Assembly: GCA_937958815.1 (NCBI GenBank)
Contig: CALGMR010000016.1
Coordinates: forward strand, 1-64,000
Direction: 5' to 3'
Source of the DNA: an uncultured Rhizobiaceae group bacterium
Lineage (GTDB): Bacteria > Pseudomonadota > Alphaproteobacteria > Rhizobiales > Rhizobiaceae
Length of the DNA: 64,000 bases
This document shows positions 1-9,593 of this stretch, in pieces. The notes under the pieces were generated by a model. That model did not search any database and was not told where the DNA came from. It saw only the letters and a list, made by a program, of their open reading frames with translations. How positions within the stretch are numbered: position 1 is the stretch's first letter; every line of letters starts with the position of its first letter. The position numbers were made by a program, and so were the translations under genes.

Positions 1-1591
1 CTGCCGTGCCCATACGGTGGCCGGAGACGTTGATGACGTCATCAACCCGACCGGTGATCCAGTAGTAACCGTCGGCGTCGCGTTTGCAGCCGTCGCCGGT
101 GAAGTAGTAGCCTTTGTAATCGTCGAAATAGGTTTTCATGAAGCGCTCATGATCGCCAAAGACGGTGCGCATCTGCGCGGGCCAGCTGTCTTTGATGCAG
201 AGCACGCCCTCGGCCTCGGTCGAGGTGATTTCTGCGCCTGTTGTGGGTTCAAGGATCACCGGCTCGATGCCGAAGAAGGGTGTGGTGGCGGAGCCGGGCT
301 TGGTGGTGGTGGCGCCCGGCAGCGGTGTCAGCAGGTGGCCGCCGGTTTCGGTTTGCCACCATGTGTCGACGATGGGGCAGGTGCCTTTGCCCACGACGTC
401 ATTGTACCAGTTCCAGGCTTCCGGGTTGATCGGTTCACCAACGGTGCCCAACAGTTTGAGGGAGGACAGGTCGTAGGGTTCGACGAACTGGTCGCCCTGA
501 CCCATCAGCGCGCGGATGGCCGTGGGGGCGGTGTAGAATTGGTTGACCTTGTGCTTCTCGCACACGGCCCAGAACCGGCCCGCGTCGGGGTAGGTGGGCA
601 CGCCTTCGAACATCAGCGTGGTGGCGCCGTTGGCGAGCGGGCCATAGACGATATAGCTGTGGCCGGTGACCCAGCCCACGTCAGCGGTACACCAGAAGAT
701 GTCGCCGTCATGGTAGTCGAACGTGTATTGATGCGTCATCGACGCGTAGACGATGTAGCCGCCGGTGGTGTGGACCACGCCCTTAGGCATGCCGGTGGAG
801 CCGGATGTGTAGAGGATGAAGAGCGGGTCCTCGGCCCCCATTTCCTCGGGCGGGCAGTCGGCGGAGACGGTTGCTTCCATCTCGTGCAGCCAGTGGTCGC
901 GGCCCTCAGTCATGGCGACGTCACCGCCAGTGCGTTGCACGACCAGCATTTGTGCGTCGTGGTTCACGCCTTCAAAGGCTTTGTCACAGTTGACTTTGAG
1001 TGGGGTGTTTTTGCCGCCGCGCGGGGCCTCGTCTGCGGTGATGACGACCTTGGCCTCGGACCCGTTCACGCGGGCGGCCAGCGCGTCCGCCGAGAAGCCT
1101 GCGAAGACGATGGAGTGGATTGCGCCGATGCGCGTGCAGGCGAGCATGGCGACGGCAGCTTCGGGGATCATCGGCATGTAGATGACGGCGCGGTCGCCTT
1201 TGCCCACGCCCATGGCTTTCAGCACATTGGCGAATTTGCAGGTGCGGGCGTGCAGCTCGTTATAGGTGATGTGCAGCGCGTCCTGGTCGGGGCTGTCTGG
1301 CTCCCAGATGATGGCGGTTTGATCGCCACGGGTTGCCAGATGACGGTCGATACAATTGGCCGACACGTTGAGGGTGCCGTCCTCGTACCATTTGATATCG
1401 ACTTTGCCGTGCTCGTAGGTGCTGTCTTTGACCTTTGTGTACGGCTTGATCCAGTCGATGCGTTTGCCGTGCTCTCCCCAGAAAGCTTCTGGGTCAGCAA
1501 TGCTGTCAGCATACATCTTGTCATAGGTCGCCTTGTCGGCATGCGCGTTCGCCGCAAATTCTTTCGAAGGTGCGTAAGTCTTATCAGTCAT
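1..1591 (-). CDS. acs: Acetyl-CoA synthetase, C-terminus cut by the window edge
   Basis: Converts acetate, ATP and CoA to acetyl-CoA through acetyl-AMP. About 530 residues are present and the C-terminal domain with the regulatory lysine lies outside the window. The ANL-family P-loop [10 protein letters not shown] is at about residues 259-268, and the late core motif with [20 protein letters not shown] is near the cut end, as in Acs. The ATG at 1589-1591 begins [10 protein letters not shown]. It lies 50 bp downstream of livF on the same strand and is probably the last gene of that operon. Base composition is visibly GC-richer than most of the window (one 60-base line near position 300 counts 43 G+C). 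The pairing with a carboxylate- or amino-acid-type ABC importer suggests acetate assimilation, which would also absorb acetyl units from taurine degradation; that link is inference. Confidence 0.93.
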   Translation of the reverse strand, partial: MTDKTYAPSKEFAANAHADKATYDKMYADSIADPEAFWGEHGKRIDWIKPYTKVKDSTYEHGKVDIKWYEDGTLNVSANCIDRHLATRGDQTAIIWEPDSPDQDALHITYNELHARTCKFANVLKAMGVGKGDRAVIYMPMIPEAAVAMLACTRIGAIHSIVFAGFSADALAARVNGSEAKVVITADEAPRGGKNTPLKVNCDKAFEGVNHDAQMLVVQRTGGDVAMTEGRDHWLHEMEATVSADCPPEEMGAEDPLFILYTSGSTGMPKGVVHTTGGYIVYASMTHQYTFDYHDGDIFWCTADVGWVTGHSYIVYGPLANGATTLMFEGVPTYPDAGRFWAVCEKHKVNQFYTAPTAIRALMGQGDQFVEPYDLSSLKLLGTVGEPINPEAWNWYNDVVGKGTCPIVDTWWQTETGGHLLTPLPGATTTKPGSATTPFFGIEPVILEPTTGAEITSTEAEGVLCIKDSWPAQMRTVFGDHERFMKTYFDDYKGYYFTGDGCKRDADGYYWITGRVDDVINVSGHRMGTA

Positions 1592-1641
1592 ATCTGTCCC
1601 CCAGATTTTATGGGTTATTTGGTAGAATAGGGCAGGGCGCT

Positions 1642-2397
1642 TTAGATCGCCAGATACTCGGCCCTGAGTTTTTCGTCATCCAAAACCTCTTGCGCGGATC
1701 CATCATATACAACGGAACCAGTGTCGAGGATCACGGCGCGGTCAGCCAGTTTGAGGGCGGCCACAGCGTTCTGTTCAACGATAATGGTGGTGATGCCTTG
1801 GTCGCGGATGATATTCAGTGTCTTAGCGATTTCCTGAACAATAACCGGTGCGAGGCCTTCATACGGCTCGTCCAATAGCAAAACTTTCACGTCGCGACAC
1901 AATGCGCGGGCGATGGCCAGCATCTGCTGCTCGCCACCCGACAGGGTTGATCCGTCTTGCTTGCGGCGTTCGCCCAGGCGCGGAAACAAATCATAAACGC
2001 GCTCCAGTGACCAACCGATGGGGGGCGCGATCTGTGCCAGCTTGAGGTTTTCTTCGACAGTCAAACCACCAATGATCCGACGATCTTCCGGAACCAATGC
2101 GATGCCCGCTTGCGCAGCCTCGTAGGATTGCATGTTGTGCAATGGTTGGTGGTCCAACCAAATTTCGCCGTGGTTGACCTGCGGATCACTCAGCCGCGCA
2201 ATCGCACGCAAAGTCGAGGTTTTGCCGGCACCATTGCGCCCCAGAAGTGCAAGAATTTCGCCCTCATGCACGTTGAAGCTGACGCCTTGAACGATGTAGC
2301 TTTCGCCGTAATAAGCTTCCATGTCCCAAATGCTCAGATAAGCAGGGGTGGTTGCGGCATTGTTGGCGTTTTTGTTGAAATCGGGTTTGACGGTCAT
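1642..2397 (-). CDS. livF: Branched-chain amino acid-type ABC transporter ATPase (LivF-like)
   Basis: One of two cytoplasmic ATPases of a HAAT-family importer. In its 251 residues, Walker A GRNGAGKT is at 53-60, the signature LSGGEQQ near 153 and Walker B VLLLDEP near 175, followed by a switch-histidine-type region that reads TTIIVEQN. The length is slightly above typical LivF because of an N-terminal extension of about 20 residues rich in Asn and Ala. It lies 12 bp downstream of livG and ends 50 bp before acs. The family transports branched-chain amino acids, amides or organic acids, and the substrate cannot be read from the ATPase. Confidence 0.9.
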   Translation of the reverse strand: MTVKPDFNKNANNAATTPAYLSIWDMEAYYGESYIVQGVSFNVHEGEILALLGRNGAGKTSTLRAIARLSDPQVNHGEIWLDHQPLHNMQSYEAAQAGIALVPEDRRIIGGLTVEENLKLAQIAPPIGWSLERVYDLFPRLGERRKQDGSTLSGGEQQMLAIARALCRDVKVLLLDEPYEGLAPVIVQEIAKTLNIIRDQGITTIIVEQNAVAALKLADRAVILDTGSVVYDGSAQEVLDDEKLRAEYLAI

Positions 2398-2409
2398 CAG
2401 AGCGCCTCC

Positions 2410-3168
2410 TTAAACCTGAGCTTCGCCGAGATACGCTTCGCGTACCTTCGGATGGCCCTTGATGTTGTCGGGTGTGTCTTCGACCAGAGGTGTGCCTTGG
2501 GCCAAAACGGTGATCCGCTCAGCCATCGAGAACACAACGTGCATATCATGCTCGATGATCGCCATGGTGATATCGCGCTTTTCTTTGATCTCTTTCAGCA
2601 GGTCGATGGTATTGTTCGTGTCGGCCCGCGCCATACCGGCGGTGGGCTCATCGAGCAGCAGGAGCTTTGGTTCCTGCACCAGACACATCGCCATTTCCAG
2701 ACGCCGCTTGTCCCCGCGTGACATAGACGCCGCGTGCATATTGCGTTTCTCAAGCATGTTGACGTCTTCGAGGATCTTCTCGGCTTGATCTTTGATGTCT
2801 CCCTGACCGCGAACCGCCGACAATGCGTTCAATTTGAACGAGCCATCCCGGTGCGCAAAGCAAGGGATCATGATGTTTTCCATCACCGTAAGATCGGCGA
2901 AGATCTCTGGGGTTTGAAAAACACGGCTGACGCCCATCTGATTGATCTCGTGTGGCTTGCGGCCCAACAAGCTTTGGCCCTGGAACGTCACCGATCCGGT
3001 GTCCGGGATCAGTTTACCGACCAGACAGTTCAACAAGGTCGATTTGCCTGCGCCGTTTGGTCCGATAATCGCATGGACCGTGTTTTCGGTGACGGAAAGG
3101 TTCACGTCGTTGAGTGCCTGCAACCCGCCAAAGCGCTTGCCGACATTTTTGATCTCGAGGATACCCAT
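2410..3168 (-). CDS. livG: Branched-chain amino acid-type ABC transporter ATPase (LivG-like)
   Basis: Second ATPase of the importer, 252 residues. Walker A GPNGAGKST is at 36-44 and Walker B LLLLDEPTAG near 160, followed by the LivG-typical MARADT segment. The ABC signature is unusual: MSRGDKRR stands where LSYGQQR or LSGGQ is normal. The shape S-x-G is kept and the change is probably a subfamily trait rather than decay, since all other motifs are intact. It lies 12 bp from livM upstream and 12 bp from livF downstream, so the operon is tightly packed. Confidence 0.9.
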   Translation of the reverse strand: MGILEIKNVGKRFGGLQALNDVNLSVTENTVHAIIGPNGAGKSTLLNCLVGKLIPDTGSVTFQGQSLLGRKPHEINQMGVSRVFQTPEIFADLTVMENIMIPCFAHRDGSFKLNALSAVRGQGDIKDQAEKILEDVNMLEKRNMHAASMSRGDKRRLEMAMCLVQEPKLLLLDEPTAGMARADTNNTIDLLKEIKEKRDITMAIIEHDMHVVFSMAERITVLAQGTPLVEDTPDNIKGHPKVREAYLGEAQV

Positions 3169-3180
3169 GTCTATTGCTCC

Positions 3181-4389
3181 TTATTCAGCAGGTGTTTTCG
3201 CGCCATCGGCTGGCGTGTCTTCAGTCTTCTTGCGGTGGAAGAGGGCTGCAAGTTTTTGACCACCTTCCACAAGTCCACCGGGCAAGAAGATCACGATCAG
3301 CATGAACAGCAGACCAAGTGTCAGGTGCCAGCCAGAGCCAACGAAATGTTCAAGGACCCAGACCACGCCGTATTCCAAGCTTTCCGGCAGGAAGTCGAAC
3401 CAGCTGTGTAAGACCTTCTCGTTGATCTTCGAGAAGATGTTCTCGAAGTATTTGATGAAGCCCGCGCCCAGGATTGGTCCGATCAATGTGCCCGCACCGC
3501 CGAGGATGGTCATAAGAACGACCTCGCCAGAAGCCGTCCACTGCATGCGTTCCGCACCGGCGAGAGGGTCCATCGAAGCGAGCAATCCACCAGCCAGACC
3601 AGCATACATGCCGGAGATCACAAACGCCGCAAGTGTGTAAGGACGTGAGTTCAAGCCAGTGTAATTCAGCCGTGTTTGGTTGGTTTTAATCGCCATCAAC
3701 ATCAGCCCGAAAGGCGAGCGGAAGATGCGGATCGACAAGTAGAACATCACCAGCATGATCAGCGCGCACATGTAGTAGCCAAAGTTGAAGTCGAAGCTCC
3801 ACCCAGCAACATCCCATGTGAAGGTCGATTGCATTTCTTGGCCAAACAGATGCGGAATGTTCGGAGCGCTGTCGCTATGGAAGTATTGCGGATCGGACGT
3901 GTAAACCTGCAGGCCCGTTTCGCCATTGGTCAGCGAGAAGCCCAGCATTTTGCCGAACAAATCAGAGTAGGCGATTGCAAAGGTCATTTGGGCAAACGCC
4001 AGTGTCAGGATCGAGAAGTAGATGCCCGAGCGGCGCAGCGAGATGTAGCCAATAAGCAAAGCAAACAGGCCAGCAACGACGACAGACAGGACAATGCCCG
4101 GCAGCACGTTGTAGCCCAGTAGCTTGAACATCCAGACCGCGGAATATGATCCCAAGCCCAAGAACGCTGCGTGACCAAATGACAGATACCCAGTCAGACC
4201 GAACAGAATGTTGAACCCAATGGCAAGGATGCCAAAGATCACAAATCGCTGCATCAAGTCCGGATAGCCCGCGTTGAACTGCGCCATTGCGCTGCCTGTT
4301 GGGAACGGGTTCAGGATGAAAGGTGCGCAGAACGCAAGGATTGCCACAATGACCAGCAGCGAGAGGTCGCGTTTTTCTATACCAAGCAT
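3181..4389 (-). CDS. livM: Branched-chain amino acid-type ABC permease (LivM-like)
   Basis: Membrane subunit of the importer, 402 residues with about ten hydrophobic segments. The family signature [20 protein letters not shown] appears near residue 70, and the ATPase-contact loop with [12 protein letters not shown] lies about two thirds along. The region between residues 160 and 200 carries a long loop with [14 protein letters not shown], which is larger than in E. coli LivM. A charged tail ending [15 protein letters not shown] is cytoplasmic by prediction. It starts 4 bp after the livH stop, implying coupled translation. Confidence 0.9.
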   Translation of the reverse strand: MLGIEKRDLSLLVIVAILAFCAPFILNPFPTGSAMAQFNAGYPDLMQRFVIFGILAIGFNILFGLTGYLSFGHAAFLGLGSYSAVWMFKLLGYNVLPGIVLSVVVAGLFALLIGYISLRRSGIYFSILTLAFAQMTFAIAYSDLFGKMLGFSLTNGETGLQVYTSDPQYFHSDSAPNIPHLFGQEMQSTFTWDVAGWSFDFNFGYYMCALIMLVMFYLSIRIFRSPFGLMLMAIKTNQTRLNYTGLNSRPYTLAAFVISGMYAGLAGGLLASMDPLAGAERMQWTASGEVVLMTILGGAGTLIGPILGAGFIKYFENIFSKINEKVLHSWFDFLPESLEYGVVWVLEHFVGSGWHLTLGLLFMLIVIFLPGGLVEGGQKLAALFHRKKTEDTPADGAKTPAE

Positions 4390-4393
4390 TGGA

Positions 4394-5425
4394 TTAATCC
4401 TCCATCACGCCTTTGCGACCCATCAGGCCACGCGGACGTACTAGCAAAATGATGATGGCTACCAGATAGATGATGATCTGGTCGATGCCGGGGAAGATGG
4501 ATTTGATTTCGTTCATCGAAGCGAAGCTTTCGAGAATGCCAAGCATGAAGCCTGCCAGAACCGCGCCGGGCAGAGACCCCATACCGCCGACAACCACCAC
4601 AACGAAGGACAGTACAAGGAAGTCCATGCCCATATGGTAATTGGGCGAGTTGATAGGGCCGTACATGACACCTGCCAATCCCGCGACCGCGGCTGCGATG
4701 CCGAACATGATGGTGAAGCGCTTGTCGATATTGATGCCCAGAAGGCCAACGGTTTCGCGGTCGGTCATGCCTGCACGGACAACCATGCCAAACGTCGTGA
4801 ACTGTAGAAAGGCAAAGACGCCAGCGATGATAACAGCGGCGAACATGAAGTAGACCAGTCGCCAGTACGGATAGATGATGACGTTTGGATCAAAGCCAAG
4901 CATCACGCCGAAGTCCAGACTGCCTTTGAACGCATCAGGGGCAGGGGTCGGAATTGGGTTAGCACCGTAATAGTGCTTCACAAGTTCCTGAATAACGATG
5001 GCAAGACCAAAGGTTACAAGGATTTGGTCGGCATGTGGGCGCTTGTAGAAGTGCTTGATCAGGCCACGCTCCATGATGAAGCCAATGGCAATCATGATCG
5101 GGATGGCAATGATAATGGCCAGCGGGACCGACCAATCAATGATCGCTTGCCCTGTGGCCTCGCCAAACCAGTTCACCACGTAGGGTGTTTTGATTTCCAA
5201 GGGTTGGCCCAGAAAGTTTTTCTCGGTTTCCGAGAGAGTTACAGTGCTGAGTTGCAACAGCTTCTGTAAAGAGACCGCGCAGAACGCCCCCAGCATGAAA
5301 AGCGCGCCATGGGCGAAGTTCACGACACCGAGCGTGCCGAAGATTAGAGTCAGACCCAAGGCAATCAACGCATAAGCGGAGCCTTTGTCTAAACCGTTCA
5401 GAATTTGAAGAAGAATTGCGTCCAT
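4394..5425 (-). CDS. livH: Branched-chain amino acid-type ABC permease (LivH-like)
   Basis: First permease of the importer, 343 residues. The LivH hallmark [20 protein letters not shown] is within the first 45 residues, and [27 protein letters not shown] marks the conserved C-terminal half. A periplasm-facing insertion at about residues 60-90 contains several charged residues. It is separated from the upstream substrate-binding gene by about 100 bp containing a strong stem-loop (5494-5517), which should lower permease expression relative to the binding protein. Confidence 0.9.
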   Translation of the reverse strand: MDAILLQILNGLDKGSAYALIALGLTLIFGTLGVVNFAHGALFMLGAFCAVSLQKLLQLSTVTLSETEKNFLGQPLEIKTPYVVNWFGEATGQAIIDWSVPLAIIIAIPIMIAIGFIMERGLIKHFYKRPHADQILVTFGLAIVIQELVKHYYGANPIPTPAPDAFKGSLDFGVMLGFDPNVIIYPYWRLVYFMFAAVIIAGVFAFLQFTTFGMVVRAGMTDRETVGLLGINIDKRFTIMFGIAAAVAGLAGVMYGPINSPNYHMGMDFLVLSFVVVVVGGMGSLPGAVLAGFMLGILESFASMNEIKSIFPGIDQIIIYLVAIIILLVRPRGLMGRKGVMED

Positions 5426-5493
5426 GGTCCCCGCCTCGGATGTCCCGTTGGAAGCAGCGCCCGGTCAAGCCGCGCGCTGCTGATATTAATTGA

Positions 5494-5517
5494 GCCAAAG
5501 CCTATGCAGGCTTTGGC
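5494..5517 (-). terminator. Stem-loop between binding-protein gene and livH (attenuator or mRNA stabiliser)
   Basis: The 9-bp arms GCCAAAGCC and GGCTTTGGC flank a 6-base loop, TATGCA. The stem begins 12 bp after the end of the binding-protein gene. No U-tract follows on the transcribed strand (it reads AATTAATATCAG), so this is unlikely to be a full terminator. A partial terminator or a 3' stabiliser would give the usual excess of binding protein over permease. Confidence 0.7.
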
Positions 5518-5528
5518 GTCTTAAACGC

Positions 5529-6890
5529 TTAAGCGCCTGGGTTACACGATCCCAGATCGCCACCGGCGAACATTGGGTGATCAACCGCGTACTCAACCTG
5601 TGCACGTGGTGTGATTTCCACGATTTCCAGAAGGTCAAACTCGGATGTTGGGTTGTCTTTACCCTTCACGACCAGCACGTCTTTGAAGCACTGGTGATCT
5701 TCTGCGCGATACTCTGTAGCACCGTTGCCCAGACCGTCGAACTTGTAGCCTTCCAACGCTTCGGCAATGCCGCATGGGTTGAATGTGCCAGCACGTTCAG
5801 CAGCATCAGCCCAAAGAAGAGTTTGCACATAAGTTGTATGTGCAGCCTGTGATGGTGGGAAGCCATACTTCGTACCGAACGACTTAACGAAAGCTTTTGA
5901 GCCTTCATCTGTCAAAGACCAGTGCCAGTTTGTTGAACCGAAGATGCCTTTAACGTTGGCGCCAGCACCCTTCGCCATAAGGCGTGAGTACAATGGAACA
6001 ACGATCTGGAAGTCTTTCCCGTTCACTTGCTTGTCACGAAGACCGAACTGAACAGCGTTGGTCAAAGAGTTGACCATGTTGCCGCCGTAGTGGTTCAGCA
6101 CGAGCGTGTCAGCACCGGACTGCAAAACAGGCGCGATGTAAGAAGAGAAGTCAGTTTGTGTCAGCGGTGTCTTAACAGCTGAAACAGTTTCCCAACCCAA
6201 AGCTTCTGTAGAGGCTTTAACAGCTTCTTCAGTAGTGTAACCCCAGTTGTAGTCAGCTGTCAGGTGATAAGCCTTACGGTCTTTACCGTAGTTTTTAGCC
6301 AACACTGGCGCCAAAGCAGCACCAGACATGTAGGAGTTAAAGAAGTGACGGAAACCGTTGGCCTTCTTATCCTTACCTGTGGTGTCGTTTGAGTGTGTCA
6401 AACCAGCCATGAAGATGATGCCAGCTTCTTGGCAAAGCGCCTGCACAGCCACAGCCACACCGGAGGATGAACCACCAGTGATCATGATAGCACCGTCTTT
6501 TTCGATCATCGAACGAGCAGATGCACGAGCTGCGTCAGATTTTGTCTGAGTGTCGCCTGTTACGTACTCAACCTTTTTGCCAAGGATACCGTTACCCTTC
6601 AGCGCTTTGGATGAGAAAGTACCCATCATGCCGCCATCGCCGCCACCATTGAGGTGCTCGACAGCAAGTTCGTAGGCGCGCAATTCGTCAGCACCCTCGT
6701 CAGCATATGGACCAGACTGTGGAACGTTGAAGCCCAAAGTCACAGAACTGCCTGTTGGTGCATTCAGGTAACCAGTGTGGTTGCCAGCAGATGCACGTGA
6801 AAAGAAATATGGCGTTGCAGCAGCAGCAGTCGCAGCAGCAGCACCTGTTTTGATTACGCGACGGCGCGTAAGATCATTACGTTCACTCAT
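5529..6890 (-). CDS. Tat-exported ABC transporter substrate-binding protein (HAAT type)
   Basis: Periplasmic receptor of the LivHMGF-type importer, 453 residues. A twin-arginine signal is clear: TRRRVIKTG followed by an Ala-rich hydrophobic stretch and cleavage near SRASA/GNHTG, so the protein is probably exported folded. The mature part has the peripla_BP_6 fold pattern, with VTLGFNVPQSGPYADEG at the start, GGSSSGVAVAVQALCQEAG for domain 1 and ADYNWGYTTEEAVK near the hinge. GGAGG-type spacing (GGAGG, then 7 bases, then ATG) supports the start. It is larger than LivJ (about 370 residues). Urea, amide, carboxylate or amino acid binding are all possible; next to acs, an organic acid is a fair guess but not shown. 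Confidence 0.9.
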   Translation of the reverse strand: MSERNDLTRRRVIKTGAAAATAAAATPYFFSRASAGNHTGYLNAPTGSSVTLGFNVPQSGPYADEGADELRAYELAVEHLNGGGDGGMMGTFSSKALKGNGILGKKVEYVTGDTQTKSDAARASARSMIEKDGAIMITGGSSSGVAVAVQALCQEAGIIFMAGLTHSNDTTGKDKKANGFRHFFNSYMSGAALAPVLAKNYGKDRKAYHLTADYNWGYTTEEAVKASTEALGWETVSAVKTPLTQTDFSSYIAPVLQSGADTLVLNHYGGNMVNSLTNAVQFGLRDKQVNGKDFQIVVPLYSRLMAKGAGANVKGIFGSTNWHWSLTDEGSKAFVKSFGTKYGFPPSQAAHTTYVQTLLWADAAERAGTFNPCGIAEALEGYKFDGLGNGATEYRAEDHQCFKDVLVVKGKDNPTSEFDLLEIVEITPRAQVEYAVDHPMFAGGDLGSCNPGA

Positions 6891-7055
6891 AAGGTATCCT
6901 CCCTTGGAAAGAGCGTTCGGGGCTCTGGACGCACTGCGCCCGTGTCCTCCGTCAACCAGACTAGGGTGAAAACAAGGGGGCGGGCAATCAAACTTAGGGA
7001 TTAGAAAGCGGCAAATTGTCCCCTAATTTTTCAAAATTGGGGGAAAACCGTTTAT

Positions 7056-7985
7056 TCAACTCAATGGCGAGAGATGTTTTTCCAATTCTGAACGCAAATG
7101 TTCATGCTGAGTCGGCAATTTTAAGTCTGCGCCCAAAGAGGCGCTGTCTTCATCGCGCACAAAGCCGGGTTCATTGGTGGCAACTTCAAAAAGCACACCA
7201 CCCGGCGTCCTGAAATAGATGGCCCAAAAATAGTCGCGATCAATAACAGGTGTCACCTCATAACCCGTATCCAGCAACGCGCTTCGAACGGCCAATTGGG
7301 CTTCACGATCTTCCACCGCAAATGCGATGTGATGTACCGAGCCCGCACCTTGTCTTGCAGATTGCGCATTTGGAAGAATTTCAAGATCTATGAAATCCGC
7401 GCCATTTCCGTTTGGCATCGCAAATCGAGATACGCCCTTTGAAGTGTCGAACACTTCATACCCCATGAATTTCAACAATTCGGCAGAGGCTCCTTCATCC
7501 CGCAAGCGCATGGAAGCAGAGTGAAACCCACGTATTGCAACGTCCTCGCTCACTCCATTGCCTGTCCAAGGCGTTCTTTCGTCGCCATCGGTTTCCACCA
7601 AAGCAAAACCATCACCATCTGGCCCAGAAAAATCAAGACGTTCCTGACCGAATAAATTTGAACGTTCTATTCCGTGAACCGCTGCATTGTTCAGCCTTTT
7701 TTCCCAATAGGCCAAAGAATCTGTTGGAACAGAAAACGCAGTGGTTCCAACCTCTCCCGTCCCCGCCTGTCCTGCCGCAATATGAGGAAACGGAAAATAA
7801 GTCATCACCGTGCCCGCGTCGCCAAGTTCATTGCCATAATAAAGATGATAAACATCTGGCGCATCGAAATTTACGGTTTTCTTCACACGTCGCAAACCAA
7901 GCACATTGGTGAAAAACGCGTTGTTTTCTTTGGCATCGGACGCCATGGACGTCACATGGTGCAGGCCATTTATTGCTTTGATCAT
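7056..7985 (-). CDS. VOC-family ring-cleaving dioxygenase
   Basis: A 309-residue protein with two vicinal-oxygen-chelate modules. The first opens with GLHHVTSMA (His9/His10) and the second has SVHHIAFAVED. The acidic metal ligand is in GVLFEVATNEPGF near residue 255. This matches the MhqO/LinE-like family annotated as hydroquinone or chlorohydroquinone ring-cleaving dioxygenases or glyoxalases, which use Fe(II) or Mn(II) and O2. It is the last gene of a four-gene minus-strand operon, 15 bp after the acyl-CoA ligase. The actual substrate is unknown; an aromatic quinol is the family expectation. Confidence 0.82.
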   Translation of the reverse strand: MIKAINGLHHVTSMASDAKENNAFFTNVLGLRRVKKTVNFDAPDVYHLYYGNELGDAGTVMTYFPFPHIAAGQAGTGEVGTTAFSVPTDSLAYWEKRLNNAAVHGIERSNLFGQERLDFSGPDGDGFALVETDGDERTPWTGNGVSEDVAIRGFHSASMRLRDEGASAELLKFMGYEVFDTSKGVSRFAMPNGNGADFIDLEILPNAQSARQGAGSVHHIAFAVEDREAQLAVRSALLDTGYEVTPVIDRDYFWAIYFRTPGGVLFEVATNEPGFVRDEDSASLGADLKLPTQHEHLRSELEKHLSPLS

Positions 7986-8000
7986 CTGTTTATTCCAACA

Positions 8001-9578
8001 TTATTTCGCTTCACTGTCGCGCATTTCTATCGCTTCTCGCACGAGATTTTTGGTGATTTTTCCATATCCCGATACAGGCAGAGCATCAAACAATTCAATG
8101 CGTCTTGGCAGCTTGTAGCTTGCGATTTTGCCGCCCATCCATTCTTGGAATGCTTCAAGATCAAATCCGTCTATTACCACCAATGCCGCAACGCCAATCT
8201 CACCCCATTTGGGATCTGGCATGCCCAAAATGGCGCATTCTTTCACATCAGGATATTGCAGCAATTTCTCTTCAATCTCGCGTGGATAAATGTTCGAACC
8301 GCCCGAAATATACATGTCCGAAGCGCGCCCGGTAATGTACACGAACCCTTCTTCATCCATATGCCCGAGATCGCCAGTGAGAAACCAGCCATTGCGGAAT
8401 GCGGCCTTGTTGGCCTCGGGGTTGTTGTAATAGCCAGCGAAAACCGCAGGCCCAGTGACGCAAATCTCACCCGTTTCACCCCGCACAACTTCAGCACCAC
8501 CATCGGCTTGAATTTGAACCTGCATGGCAGACCGTGCAGTGCCACAAGTGCCGATGCGGCCTTGGACATCATCATCAGCATCATGCAGCAGAGCTGGAAA
8601 GACCGTGATATTGCCCGTCACTTCGCCCAACCCGAAATATTGTACGATGCATTTGCCGAGTTTTTTCAACGCAAGTTGTTGGTCCACACGATAAGTGGGC
8701 GAGCCCGCATAGATCACGTGTTTCAAAGAAGAATGGTCATATTCATCAACAGCTTCGCTCTCCATCATTGTTTTCAAAATCGTCGGCACGGTGAACATGT
8801 TGGTGATTTTGTGCTTTTCCACCAAAGCAAACACGTCTTCAGCGTCAAAGCGTTGCCCTGACAGCAGAACCGTTGTCACGCCCCGCGCCACTTGCGGCAA
8901 TTGGTGGATGCCAGCGCCGTGAGACAATGGAGCAACGACCAGAGAACAATCCCCCTCGCCCAGTTCTGGCATCAGATCAGCAATATGGTTGGTGACAACA
9001 AATCCCATTTGCCCATGGGTCAAGACGGCTGCTTTGGGTCGCCCTGTTGTGCCAGACGTGAAGAAAAACCAGCACGGATCATCATAATCTACCGCGCATT
9101 CCTCAAATGACGCTTCTTCCTTCGCCAAGTCGTCCCAGAGCAGTTCCCCCTCGGCAGGATTGTCAAAACACATGATATGTTTGAGATCGCCAGCGTGTGT
9201 AGCCGCATCACGGTGGGATGCAAAAATGCCTTCGTAAATCAAAACCGACGCACCAGAATTTTGCGCGATAAAAGCCACCTCATCTTCGCTGAGACGAAAA
9301 TTCACAGGAACCAGAACCGCGCCCAACCGGAACGCGACGAACATGGATTCAAACATCGCAAATGAATTGCGCGACTGAACGAGAATGCGGTCGCCTTTGG
9401 CCACACCCATTGAATCAAAAGCAGAACAAATTGAATCAACACGCTGATTCAATTCACGAAACGAAAGTTCGACATCGCCTCGTATCAGCGCAGGTTTATC
9501 GGGAAATCTATCCGCAGACTGCTTCAAGAAGTGCCCAAGGTTCATAACCTTTCGACTGGGAGGCACAATCTTGAGCAC
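8001..9578 (-). CDS. AMP-forming acyl-CoA ligase
   Basis: An ANL-superfamily ligase of up to 525 residues. The P-loop FFTSGTTGRPKAA is near residue 180, the adenine-site motif YFGLGEVTGN near 315, and WFLTGDLGHMDEEGFVYITGR near 400 carries the hinge. The catalytic lysine region KLPRRIELFDALPVSGYGKI is close to the C-terminus. The start is uncertain: GTG at 9578 has GGGGAT about 9 bases upstream, whereas ATG at 9545 (MNLGHFLKQSADRFPDKP) has only a poorly spaced AGG but matches the family's usual N-terminus. It sits 15 bp after the amidase. Likely substrates are a fatty or aromatic acid, possibly one freed by the amidase. Confidence 0.85.
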   Translation of the reverse strand: MLKIVPPSRKVMNLGHFLKQSADRFPDKPALIRGDVELSFRELNQRVDSICSAFDSMGVAKGDRILVQSRNSFAMFESMFVAFRLGAVLVPVNFRLSEDEVAFIAQNSGASVLIYEGIFASHRDAATHAGDLKHIMCFDNPAEGELLWDDLAKEEASFEECAVDYDDPCWFFFTSGTTGRPKAAVLTHGQMGFVVTNHIADLMPELGEGDCSLVVAPLSHGAGIHQLPQVARGVTTVLLSGQRFDAEDVFALVEKHKITNMFTVPTILKTMMESEAVDEYDHSSLKHVIYAGSPTYRVDQQLALKKLGKCIVQYFGLGEVTGNITVFPALLHDADDDVQGRIGTCGTARSAMQVQIQADGGAEVVRGETGEICVTGPAVFAGYYNNPEANKAAFRNGWFLTGDLGHMDEEGFVYITGRASDMYISGGSNIYPREIEEKLLQYPDVKECAILGMPDPKWGEIGVAALVVIDGFDLEAFQEWMGGKIASYKLPRRIELFDALPVSGYGKITKNLVREAIEMRDSEAK

Positions 9579-9593
9579 GACGCTTATCCCCGA

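Noticed and set aside
17-1630. A 537-codon open frame on the plus strand across acs
   Set aside because: It is the antisense shadow of the GC-rich acs gene. Its translation has no domain motifs, whereas the minus strand reads a full Acs.
6925-6933. Single CTGGACGCA upstream of the Tat-exported binding protein gene, resembling half a TauR site
   Set aside because: No second copy at 23-25 bp, so it is probably chance.
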